Positions 9,261 to 16,449 of a stretch of 64,000 nucleotides of DNA are shown one piece after another. Below the pieces are notes generated by a model. That model saw only the letters and a program-made list of their open reading frames with translations, had not been told where the DNA came from and did not search any database. Numbering within the stretch: position 1 is the first letter of the stretch; each line of letters starts with the position of its first letter. The translations under genes were made by a program, and so were the position numbers. This stretch comes from Microbacterium sp. Clip185 (GTDB lineage: Bacteria > Actinomycetota > Actinomycetes > Actinomycetales > Microbacteriaceae), in NCBI RefSeq assembly GCF_028743715.1, contig NZ_CP117996.1, forward strand, positions 496,001-560,000, given 5' to 3'.

Positions 9261-10156
9261 GTGGTGCGCGGCTGCCGGAGACCGGAGAGATCGAGATCGA
9301 GACGCCGGCTGAGGCCGCCGCGCTCGTCGAGGAGATCGCGACCGCGGATGCGGGCCGCATGCTGATCGTGCTCGACATCGACGGCACGGTGCTGCTGGAA
9401 GATGAGTCGCCGAGCCCGGGCATCGTCGACGCCGTGGCGGATGCGCGACGCGCCGGTCACGAGGTGATGCTCGCGACCGGGCGCAGCTGGGAAGCGACCC
9501 GCGGCATCCAGGAGCTGCTGCAGATCGCGCCCGACTACGCGGTGTGCTCCAACGGCGCGGTGATCATGGCGCGCGTGGGTGCGGCGGATCCCGCATCCCT
9601 CGTCTACGAGCGCAGGCACGTCGAGACCTTCGACGCGGCCGAGGTGCTGACGCTGCTGCGCGAGCACCTTCCCGACGCGCACTACCTCGTCGAGCTGCCC
9701 GACGGGCGCCGGGAGTACACCGACTACATGGACGACTGGAACCTCGACCGCGCGTCGAAGGTGGCGTTCGAGGATCTCGCGCGCCAGCCGGTGACCCGCG
9801 TCGTCGTGGTCTCGCCGGAGCACGATGAGGGCGACTTCGTCGAGCTCGTCGATCGCGTGGGGCTCAATCAGGTCTCGTACGCCGTGGGGTGGACGGCGTG
9901 GCTCGACATCGCTCCGAAGGGCGTCGACAAGGGCACCGCGCTCGCGCTGGTGCGCGACTGGCTCGATGTGGCGCCCGCGAACGTGCTCGTCATGGGCGAC
10001 GGCCGCAATGACGTCGGCATGTTCGCGTGGGCGAAGCAGCACGGTGGCCGCGCGGTCGCGATGGGGCAGGGGCCGCAGGAGGTGCAGGACGCGGCGGGCG
10101 AGGTGACCGCATCCGTGCTCGACGGTGGCGTCGCCGAGGTGCTGCGCCGCCTCTGA
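9257..10156 (+). CDS. HAD-superfamily hydrolase (Cof-like)
   Basis: 299-residue phosphatase of the HAD IIB/Cof type, substrate unknown. Motif I is VLDIDGTVL (about residue 37), motif [12 protein letters not shown], and motif III/IV the [10 protein letters not shown] lysine and [13 protein letters not shown] acidic pair; an alpha/beta cap lies between. GTG at 9257 overlaps the serS stop by four bases. The serS-HAD pairing is probably just an operon; no functional link is shown. Confidence 0.85.
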   Translation: MSGARLPETGEIEIETPAEAAALVEEIATADAGRMLIVLDIDGTVLLEDESPSPGIVDAVADARRAGHEVMLATGRSWEATRGIQELLQIAPDYAVCSNGAVIMARVGAADPASLVYERRHVETFDAAEVLTLLREHLPDAHYLVELPDGRREYTDYMDDWNLDRASKVAFEDLARQPVTRVVVVSPEHDEGDFVELVDRVGLNQVSYAVGWTAWLDIAPKGVDKGTALALVRDWLDVAPANVLVMGDGRNDVGMFAWAKQHGGRAVAMGQGPQEVQDAAGEVTASVLDGGVAEVLRRL

Positions 10157-10173
10157 GTCGCCGACGCGTCGAC

Positions 10174-10179
10174 TAGACT
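10174..10179 (+). promoter_or_regulatory. -10 element of tRNA-Ser(UGA) (TAGACT)
   Basis: TAGACT lies about 32 bases before the mature tRNA 5' end, leaving a short leader for RNase P. Confidence 0.4.
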
Positions 10180-10211
10180 CGGCCCGTTCGGCGCGTGCGA
10201 TCTGCGCGTCG

Positions 10212-10296
10212 GGAGGGTTGTCCGAGCGGCCGAAGGACCCGGTCTTGAAAACCGGTGGGCAGCAATGTCCCGTGGGTTCGAATCCCACACCCTCCG
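10212..10296 (+). tRNA. tRNA-Ser (anticodon UGA)
   Basis: The acceptor arm GGAGGGT pairs with ACCCTCC, with discriminator G. The anticodon stem-loop CCGGTCTTGAAAACCGG shows anticodon TGA. A long variable arm and the T arm GTGGGTTCGAATCCCAC mark it as a serine tRNA. CCA is not encoded. Confidence 0.95.
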
Positions 10297-10297
10297 C

Positions 10298-10338
10298 AAC
10301 GATGAAAGCGGGCCCCGCAGGGGCCCGCTTTCATCGTT
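10298..10338 (+). terminator. Terminator of tRNA-Ser
   Basis: A perfect 19-bp stem starting AACGATGAAAGCGGGCCCC with loop GCA, ending in TTTCATCGTT, immediately after the tRNA. Confidence 0.85.
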
Positions 10339-10447
10339 ATGACGAGTTGAGCGGGTTCGAACGGAGTTGGGCCCACGCCGCCCGAGGCTCCGCGCGTCGC
10401 GCAGCGGCGCGTGGAGGGGGCGGTGGGGAGAATCCCACACCCTCCGC

Positions 10448-10488
10448 AACGATGAAAGCGGGCCCCGCAGGGGCCCGCTTTCATCGTT
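10448..10488 (+). terminator. Second copy of the tRNA-Ser terminator
   Basis: Identical to the hairpin at 10298-10338; part of the 150-bp tandem duplication. Confidence 0.85.
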
Positions 10489-10629
10489 ATGACGAGTTGA
10501 GCGGGTTCGAACGGAGTTGGGCCCACGCCGCCCGAGGCTCCGCCCGTCGCGCAGCGGCCAGGGGTATTGTTGGCGCGGCTTCAGGGCTTGTTGCCGGCGA
10601 GGATCAATGCAACGGACGATGGGGTAGTC

Positions 10630-11247
10630 ATGGGCTGGTTTTCACGGTTGAAGAGCACCAAGACGTCGGGTTCCGTCGTCTCCGCTGTCCGGCGTGACCT
10701 GGTCGTTCCGATGATGTCGGGACAGGCCTGGATGGATGCCAACGAGGAGCTGTTTGCTCAGATCCCTGACTTCCCTGCGGGGGAGTACCCGGCTGCCACC
10801 GCCGTCACTGATGGGCTGTATGTCACGTACGCGGTTGATCCCGGTCCCTCATGGGAAGTCGTCAGCAAAGACAGTGTCCGTGCGTTCGGAGGAATTGACC
10901 TTCTGAAGTCCGTGGCCCTGGCGAATCTGCGGAATCGGGGTGATATTCACATCCAAGGCGCAGCGGGGCGGTTCGTGCTCACGGTCCCTGACGAACTGGA
11001 TCTCAGCGCTTCGTTGCTTCTCGACCCCGATCGATGGCGTTCGGCACTCGGTATCTCTGGAGACATCATTGTCGGTGTGCCCACGCGCACCGTTGTCTGG
11101 GCATGCAGCGCCGATGACCACGAAAGCGTCGGTGACCTCGCACGCATCACGCAGCATGGCTTCGCAGCAGGGGAGGGTAAACCTGTTGCCCCGACGCTGT
11201 TCCGCCTCACCGGCACGGCGCTATCCCCTCACTCGCAGGTCGTGTAG
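10630..11247 (+). CDS. Hypothetical protein, possibly DUF1444-like
   Basis: 205 residues, no signal peptide or membrane segment. It starts MGWFSRLKSTK and the C-terminal part (GDIIVGVPTRTVVWACSADD followed by a helix) recalls the DUF1444 fold, but I cannot claim the family firmly. Its GC content is visibly lower than that of the flanking core genes. It is the first gene after the duplicated tRNA-Ser end, so it probably belongs to an acquired segment. Confidence 0.6.
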   Translation: MGWFSRLKSTKTSGSVVSAVRRDLVVPMMSGQAWMDANEELFAQIPDFPAGEYPAATAVTDGLYVTYAVDPGPSWEVVSKDSVRAFGGIDLLKSVALANLRNRGDIHIQGAAGRFVLTVPDELDLSASLLLDPDRWRSALGISGDIIVGVPTRTVVWACSADDHESVGDLARITQHGFAAGEGKPVAPTLFRLTGTALSPHSQVV

Positions 11248-11368
11248 CCAGCGGAGGGTCGAATCAATTCCGGTCGAATCCCTGGTTCTCGCCCGGTTAT
11301 GCTGCAGCTTTCCTTTCGGTGCGCAAGTCGCGGAAATGCAAAAGCTTGATGTGTCATACTCCGTGGCT

Positions 11369-11704
11369 ATGGCCAAACAGCATTTCACCCGACTCATCGA
11401 CGACCTCGACGGCGAAGTTCTCGAGGAGGGAAAGACGATCCATTTCTCTCTCGAGGGGCGCTCGTACGAAATCGACCTTTCCGAGAAGAACGCCGAGAAG
11501 CTCCGTGAGGCGTTCGAGCCGTTCATCAAGGCAGGCCGCTCAATCGGTAGTGCGTCGCGCACCACGTCGCGCGGCCGCAGTGCGAAGAAGGACACGCGCG
11601 ACCTCGGCGCCGTGCGCGAATGGGCCGCGGCGAACGGCCACGAAGTGAGCGCACGCGGACGAGTTCCCGCAGCTGTTCTCGAGGCCTACGACGCCGCACA
11701 CTGA
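11369..11704 (+). CDS. lsr2: Lsr2 nucleoid-associated protein
   Basis: 111-residue Lsr2 homologue, an actinobacterial DNA-bridging protein that silences AT-rich, often foreign, DNA. The N-terminal dimerisation domain shows LIDDLDG, FSLEGRSYEIDLSEKNAEKLREA. After a Ser/Arg/Thr-rich linker the DNA-binding domain shows AVREWAAANGHEVSARGRVP with the RGR minor-groove hook. ATG at 11369 gives the canonical MAKQ start; CATACT lies eight bases upstream. The frame is open for a long way upstream but that part overlaps the preceding gene. Its location beside a duplicated tRNA end suggests it may be an island-borne copy. Confidence 0.93.
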   Translation: MAKQHFTRLIDDLDGEVLEEGKTIHFSLEGRSYEIDLSEKNAEKLREAFEPFIKAGRSIGSASRTTSRGRSAKKDTRDLGAVREWAAANGHEVSARGRVPAAVLEAYDAAH

Positions 11705-11718
11705 TTCCCTTAAGCGAG

Positions 11719-11762
11719 AAGCACCCGGCCGCCCCTCGCGGGTTGAACCCCGGGTGCTTTTC
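11719..11762 (+). terminator. Terminator after lsr2
   Basis: AAGCACCCGG (11719-11728) pairs with CCGGGTGCTT (11750-11759) and is followed by TTT. Confidence 0.8.
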
Positions 11763-11795
11763 CACAAGCAGTAAGAGGATGTGGGTCGGCGCGCC

Positions 11796-11801
11796 TAGCC
11801 T
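11796..11801 (+). promoter_or_regulatory. -10 element of first paralogous lipoprotein gene (TAGCCT)
   Basis: TAGCCT, six bases, then ATG at 11808; leaderless layout. Confidence 0.5.
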
Positions 11802-11807
11802 TTTCCT

Positions 11808-12320
11808 ATGCCCGAGTACGCCGCATCCGCGGACACACGTAGGGCGCGTCGACGGGTTGTCGTCACCGCCGCTGCCCTGGCCGTGTCGGCGCTCAGCGCG
11901 TGCGCGAACGGGCCGCAAGAGGAGATCACGCCCGAGGCGTCTCGTCAGGCACTCATCGCCGTCGTCCAAGACACAGCGACACTTCTCGCCGCGGATGGCT
12001 GGGACGAGATCAGCCCGCCTGTCTGGGGACCTTGTTCCCTTGATTCTGACGAAGGCGCGAATGTCGCTTGGGCATACGCCCGCGAGCCGTTGACTGATCA
12101 TGAATCCAACGCCAAAAAGGTCGCGGATTACTGGGAGTCGTTAGGCATGGCGGTGCGTATCGTTTCAGAACCCGCGTACTCGGTGTATGCGACGGGCGGT
12201 CCCGTTGACGGGTTGGCGTTCCACACGGAACCGGGTCTCTATGGGCTGTCAGGAACGTCGCAGTGTGTGCCCGGCGACGCGGTCGATCTGATCGACGAGC
12301 AGCAGGGTGAACGTCGGTGA
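11808..12320 (+). CDS. Putative lipoprotein, first of a tandem paralogous pair
   Basis: 170 residues. A twin-basic stretch (RRARRR) and hydrophobic core end in the lipobox LSAC (Cys32). The mature domain has the pattern WGPCS, AYAREPL, ADYWESLGM, VRIVSEP and FHTEPGLYGLSGTSQCVPG, all repeated in the next gene. It is predicted to be membrane-anchored outside the cell; the function is unknown. Its stop overlaps the GTG of the next gene by four bases. Confidence 0.8.
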   Translation: MPEYAASADTRRARRRVVVTAAALAVSALSACANGPQEEITPEASRQALIAVVQDTATLLAADGWDEISPPVWGPCSLDSDEGANVAWAYAREPLTDHESNAKKVADYWESLGMAVRIVSEPAYSVYATGGPVDGLAFHTEPGLYGLSGTSQCVPGDAVDLIDEQQGERR

Positions 12321-12811
12321 CGCTTATAGTGCAGAGGCCGAGGTCTGTCGTCTTCGCCGCGATGGCCGTATGTGCAGGGTTGATGGTCTCCGCGTGCGTG
12401 CCGGCCACCGGCGATCAGGCTTCTCCGGAACGGGCGCAAGATGACCTGGTGAATCTGGTCACGAAAACGGCCACCCTCGTGGATCCTGAAGGCTGGTCGG
12501 ATCTCGGAAAGCCCTCCTGGGGCTCGTGCTCGGTGGACGGCGGGGACGGCGTGAGGGCATCGTGGTTCTATACCCGCGAGCCGCTGGCTGAACATACATC
12601 GAACGCCCAGAGGGTGGCGGACTATTGGGCCTCGCTGGGCATGAACGTGCGGGTCGTGTCCGAGCCGACCGTGTCCGTCTACGCCGAAGGCGCCGCCGCC
12701 GCATCCATCGCGTTCCACACGGAGCCCGGCCTCTATAGCGTCTCCGGCACATCAGTCTGCGTTCCCGGGACGCCCGAGGAGATGATCCGGCGCGAGGCGG
12801 GCCTCGAATGA
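12317..12811 (+). CDS. Putative lipoprotein, second of a tandem paralogous pair
   Basis: 164 residues with lipobox VSAC (Cys27). It aligns along its whole length with the preceding gene: WGSCS, FYTREPLAEH, ADYWASLGMNVRVVSEP, FHTEPGLYSVSGTSVCVPG. The two conserved cysteines (in WGxCS and SxCVPG) may form a disulfide. GTG at 12317 overlaps the upstream stop (GTGA). The pair is clearly a local gene duplication; no function is recognised. Confidence 0.8.
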   Translation: MTLIVQRPRSVVFAAMAVCAGLMVSACVPATGDQASPERAQDDLVNLVTKTATLVDPEGWSDLGKPSWGSCSVDGGDGVRASWFYTREPLAEHTSNAQRVADYWASLGMNVRVVSEPTVSVYAEGAAAASIAFHTEPGLYSVSGTSVCVPGTPEEMIRREAGLE

Positions 12812-12954
12812 ACCGCGGCGTAGATCGCTGGGCGGGGGATCAGGCTCCAGGCGCTACCTTCTCGGTCGAGATGGGCAGTGGGCGCTTCGCAGCGCTGGTC
12901 GACAACGGGACCGAACTCCTGCAATTCCTGCTCAGCAGGAACGCGAATGGATGA
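12808..12954 (+). CDS. Small ORF of 48 codons, translationally coupled
   Basis: ATG at 12808 overlaps the stop of the second lipoprotein gene as ATGA and runs 48 codons to TGA, starting MNRGVDRWAGDQ. The predicted product ends FLLSRNANG and is soluble. I do not recognise it. The coupled start and the third-base pattern make it plausible, but it could also be a decayed third gene. Confidence 0.35.
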   Translation: MNRGVDRWAGDQAPGATFSVEMGSGRFAALVDNGTELLQFLLSRNANG

Positions 12955-13001
12955 GAAACGCGTGTCTGCAGGAGTTTGAGCAGACGGCGGTGCGCGACCA
13001 C

Positions 13002-13047
13002 GCATGACGAGGCCCCGACGGGTGATCCCGTCGGGGCCTCGTCATGC
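13002..13047. terminator. Bidirectional terminator (21-bp perfect stem)
   Basis: The perfect 21-bp stem from 13002 to 13022 pairs with 13027-13047 around loop TGAT; its core is GAGGCCCCGACGGG. It lies between the lipoprotein group and the convergent GH9 gene. Confidence 0.85.
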
Positions 13048-13049
13048 GC

Positions 13050-16000
13050 TCAGGCTGCGCGGCGGCGACGCCGCACGAGGTAGGCCCCCGCGCCCAGCAG
13101 TGCGAGTGCTGCAGCACCGATCGCCCACAGCGGCGACGTGTCGACACCGGTCTGCGGCAGCGATCCGCGCTCCGCGGGCGCGGCGGGCGGGGCCGGCTCC
13201 GTGGTCGGGGGATCGGTGGGAGTGGGTGCGATCACCGTGGGCGTGAACGTGGCCGTCACCTCGGTGCCGCGCGTATCGGCCACGCGGTACGTGACCGGGG
13301 TCGCGGTGCCGACGAAGCCGGCCTCGGGGGTGAAGACGATGCGCTCACCGTCGAGGTTGTACCGACCCTGGCCCGTGACCGTCACGGACGTCACGGGAGC
13401 CGAGGCCGCCCGGGCGGACGCGTCGCCGGCCGCATCCAGCAGCGTCAGAGTCGCCGCATCCAACGGGATGTCGGCGTCGCCGGCGCGGTCGTTCGCGAGC
13501 GGCTCGACGCTGATCGGCTCGCCCGGAGCACCGGATGCGGTGTCGTCGACCGCGACCGGGGTCACCGCGACGAAGCCGTCACCGAGGTCGGCGACGAAGG
13601 ACGCCACCCAGGCGAGCGCGGAGTTCCAGTTGACGGTGATCTCGTTCACCGACCACGCGCCGATGTCGTCGACGTAGCAGGCCTGCGGTGCGCAGCCCGC
13701 GAGCCACGCACTCGCGACCGGGTCCTGGATCGACGAGTTCGGTCCGCCTGCCACCGTGCCGATGGGCGGATGCGGCAGCTGCGGGTCGAGGGCGTTCGCG
13801 TACCACCGGCTGTGCTGGTTGCGCGAGTCGTTCGTGCCGTAGCCGGTGACGTAAGACTGGCCCAACACGTTGCGGCCGAACAGGTAGTCGTACGCCTCGA
13901 TGACGGCATCCGCGTAGCGCGGGCGCTGTGTCAGATCGAACGCCGTCGCCAGCACCACCTGGTTGTTCAGCACTGCCGAGTTCGAGCCCCAGTCGTAGCG
14001 GCCCTCCTTCGGCGCGTAGGGCTGACCGAACGGCTGCGCCTTCTGGTCGGCGATGAGCTTCTCGGCCGCATCCACGACGGACTGACGGATGCGGTCGATG
14101 TCGGGGAGGTCCGTGCCGAACCGCGCGAGCTGCATGCGCCCGAGGGCGGCGACCTCACCCCAGTAGAAGCCGCCCGCCGTGAAGATGTCGGCGGTGTGCA
14201 GCGGGTTGTTCTCGACCTCGTCGCGGTAGCGGTCGCTGCCGGTCGTGAGGTAGAGCTCCGCCGCCGCCCAGTAGAACTCGTCGGTGACGGTGTCGTCGGC
14301 GTACGTGCCGCCGCCCACGCCGTCCTCCTCGGGGGCGAGCAGGTCCGGGTGCGCAAGGGCTGCGTCGTACGCGGTCTGCGCCGCCTCGAGCAGGCGCGTC
14401 GCGAAAGCCGCGTCATAGGGCTCGAACAGGCGGGATGCCTGCGCGGCCGTGGCGGCGAGGTTCAGCGTGGCGGCCGTCGACGGGCGGTGCAGCAGTCGCT
14501 CCTGCGGGTCGTCGTGCGGCATGAGCGGCAGGCCCGTCCAGTCGCGGTCGGTGACCTTGTGCCAGGCCATGCCCGCCAGCGGATCGCCCGCGGGCACCTG
14601 CATCTTCAGCAGGAACTCCAGCTCCCAACGCGACTCATCGAGGATGTCGGGGGTGCCGTTGCCGCGCTCGGGCACGGCCAGAGTCGAGTCGCCGAGAGCC
14701 GCCTGGGTGCCCGCGGGAAGCGAACGCTCGTACGTCGACAGCAGCTGGGCCACGGCGATGCCGCCGTTGACCACGTACTTGCCGTGGTCGCCGGCGTCGT
14801 ACCAACCGCCCGTGACGTCGTGACGGTCGGAGCAGGTCCACCCGTCGGACCACGTCTGCGGCTCGAGGCAGCCGACATTGCTGTCGCCCTGGTTCGCGCC
14901 CTCGTTCAGGTGCCCCGCGGGTCGTGCGTACTCGGCCCCCGCGATGTCGCCGTCGATCGCGATGCCGGATCGGTTCGTGTAGAAGAAGCGCAGCGAGTCG
15001 GTGCGCAGCGACTGGAACACGTCGGCGGCGATGCGGAACGGGTGGCTGAGCTCCGCGCCGACGCGCAGCCGCATCCCGTCACCGGCCGTGGTGACGTCGG
15101 AGAAGTCGATCGTGTGCACGTCGACCCCGGCGCTCGCATCGAACCCGGCGGGCGTCGTCGTGCCCGTCGCCACGGCGGCGCCGTTCGCGTCCTCCAGTGT
15201 CCAGGTGAGCGGCTCGACCGCATCCGTCACGACCGTCGCACGCTTCGGTCCGCGCGGAAGGTAACCGACCTGGTTGACCTTCACCGCCGGGCCGGTGTCG
15301 GCCTGGTAGGTGTACTTCGTGCCCGTGAGCATCACGTCGTCGAAGCAGATGACCGTGCCCGCAGGCACGCCGCCGACGCGGAACTGCACCTGCGAGAGGT
15401 GGAAGGTGTCGGCGGGTGTCGTCTCGAACGTGTACGCGTAGGTCTGCGGCGAGGCTCCGACGGAGAAGGTGCGCTCGAGGAAGTCCTCGGTCGATGCGCC
15501 CGAGTAGGTGCCGACCTTGGTCGAGGCCGTCACCGGTGTCGAGGCGGATGCGGTGAAGCTGAGTCGGAAGGCGGTCTCGCCCGGCAGGGGGATGTCGTTG
15601 TGTCCGACGAGGACGTCCCACAGGTTGGCCGTGGCCTCGTCGACCGTGGCGCAGAGGTTGCTGTCGGGGTTCGACAGCGCGACGGGGCCGGCCGTCCACC
15701 ACGGGCTCGTTCCGCTGTCGAACGTGGGGTTCGGCAGCAACTGGTCCGTACCCACCTCGGGCTCGACGGGATCCGGGTCTACAGGATCCGGATCGACGGG
15801 CGGCACGGAGTCCTCCTCGATGAGAGAGACGTTGTCGACGCAGAAGGTGGTGGGGGTGCTGTTCGCGCCGAGGCGGAACTGCAGGTCGGAGACGGTGCCT
15901 TGACCGAAGTCGCGGGCGGTGAAGGTGTAGCTGAGCGTCTGCCACGCGTCTGTGAGCGAGGCGGTCTGGCTGGTGTAGGTGCTGAACGATGCGTCGGCGA

Positions 16001-16349
16001 CCTTCGGGGCCACCTGGGTCACGAGCGTAGCGGGATCGCTCGCGCGCACGTCGGCGGTGACGACGTAGTCGACGCCCGCGGTCAGCGGCATGTCGCTCTG
16101 CCCCACGAGGACGTCCCACGGGTTGGCCGTGGCGGGAACGTCCGCGCAGAACACCCCGCCGTCGGTGCGGAACGCATCGACCCCGGCGGACCACCAGGGC
16201 TCATGGCCCGTCGTGAACGTGCCGTTCTGTACGTACTCCGTGGGCGCCGCATGGGCGGCGGTGGGGAGAGACACGGCGCCGGCGGTCGCCAGTGCCCCGA
16301 TCATCAAGACGGCAAGGTTGCGTCTCACGTGCCGCGTCGTCGCGCGCAT
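13050..16349 (-). CDS. Cell-wall-anchored glycoside hydrolase family 9 (cellulase) with two CBM4-like modules
   Basis: 1099-residue secreted enzyme expected to cleave beta-1,4-glucans. Order: signal peptide (1 to about 35, cut after AHA); two related CBM4/9-like modules (about 36-180 and 200-345) separated by a DPDPV linker; an Ig-like CelD_N domain starting VKVNQVGYLP; the GH9 barrel (about 450-930) with the catalytic TGGWYDAGDHGKYV, the His region NQHSRWYANAL and the acid NEITVNWN; an Ig/CshA-like segment; then LPQTG, a membrane span and RRRRRAA for sortase attachment. GAAGGAG lies 6 bases before the ATG. A tandem CelR-type operator lies just upstream, so it is likely induced by cello-oligosaccharides. 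The CBM copies arose by internal duplication. Confidence 0.93.
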   Translation of the reverse strand: MRATTRHVRRNLAVLMIGALATAGAVSLPTAAHAAPTEYVQNGTFTTGHEPWWSAGVDAFRTDGGVFCADVPATANPWDVLVGQSDMPLTAGVDYVVTADVRASDPATLVTQVAPKVADASFSTYTSQTASLTDAWQTLSYTFTARDFGQGTVSDLQFRLGANSTPTTFCVDNVSLIEEDSVPPVDPDPVDPDPVEPEVGTDQLLPNPTFDSGTSPWWTAGPVALSNPDSNLCATVDEATANLWDVLVGHNDIPLPGETAFRLSFTASASTPVTASTKVGTYSGASTEDFLERTFSVGASPQTYAYTFETTPADTFHLSQVQFRVGGVPAGTVICFDDVMLTGTKYTYQADTGPAVKVNQVGYLPRGPKRATVVTDAVEPLTWTLEDANGAAVATGTTTPAGFDASAGVDVHTIDFSDVTTAGDGMRLRVGAELSHPFRIAADVFQSLRTDSLRFFYTNRSGIAIDGDIAGAEYARPAGHLNEGANQGDSNVGCLEPQTWSDGWTCSDRHDVTGGWYDAGDHGKYVVNGGIAVAQLLSTYERSLPAGTQAALGDSTLAVPERGNGTPDILDESRWELEFLLKMQVPAGDPLAGMAWHKVTDRDWTGLPLMPHDDPQERLLHRPSTAATLNLAATAAQASRLFEPYDAAFATRLLEAAQTAYDAALAHPDLLAPEEDGVGGGTYADDTVTDEFYWAAAELYLTTGSDRYRDEVENNPLHTADIFTAGGFYWGEVAALGRMQLARFGTDLPDIDRIRQSVVDAAEKLIADQKAQPFGQPYAPKEGRYDWGSNSAVLNNQVVLATAFDLTQRPRYADAVIEAYDYLFGRNVLGQSYVTGYGTNDSRNQHSRWYANALDPQLPHPPIGTVAGGPNSSIQDPVASAWLAGCAPQACYVDDIGAWSVNEITVNWNSALAWVASFVADLGDGFVAVTPVAVDDTASGAPGEPISVEPLANDRAGDADIPLDAATLTLLDAAGDASARAASAPVTSVTVTGQGRYNLDGERIVFTPEAGFVGTATPVTYRVADTRGTEVTATFTPTVIAPTPTDPPTTEPAPPAAPAERGSLPQTGVDTSPLWAIGAAALALLGAGAYLVRRRRRAA

Positions 16350-16365
16350 TCAAGCTCCTTCGCTC

Positions 16366-16392
16366 TGGGAGCGCTCTCAGGGAGCGCTCCCA
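16366..16392 (-). promoter_or_regulatory. Tandem CelR/CebR-type operator
   Basis: TGGGAGCGCTCTCA (16366-16379) and AGGGAGCGCTCCCA (16379-16392) each differ by one base from TGGGAGCGCTCCCA, the operator known for the LacI-type cellulose regulators CelR and CebR. They share one base and sit 17 bases upstream of the GH9 start, where a bound repressor would block transcription. Confidence 0.85.
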
Positions 16393-16449
16393 CGGAACTT
16401 AGCAGAACCCATGCGCGCGTATCGAAAGATTTCGACACCTGTGGATCGC

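Larger units (their letters stand above)
10280..10558 (+). repeat. 129-bp direct duplication of tRNA-Ser 3' end plus terminator (possible att remnant)
   Basis: Bases 10280-10408 recur at 10430-10558 with one mismatch, offset exactly 150 bp, with 21 bases in between. The unit holds the last 17 bases of tRNA-Ser, the terminator hairpin and about 70 bases beyond. The 333-base gap between the tRNA and the next gene holds nothing else apart from the promoter of that gene. Confidence 0.9.

Noticed and set aside
12808-12954. Third full-length lipoprotein paralogue
   Set aside because: The short ORF has no signal peptide and none of the paired motifs; it is kept only as a possible small gene.
10630-13047. 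Intact integrative element at the tRNA-Ser
   Set aside because: No integrase, relaxase or replication gene and no second copy of the tRNA end beyond 10558; only a remnant is supported.
16379-16392. Reading the GGGAGCGCTCCC palindrome as a plain terminator
   Set aside because: It lies upstream of the GH9 start and matches the CelR operator in two tandem copies; the short stem has no loop or T run.
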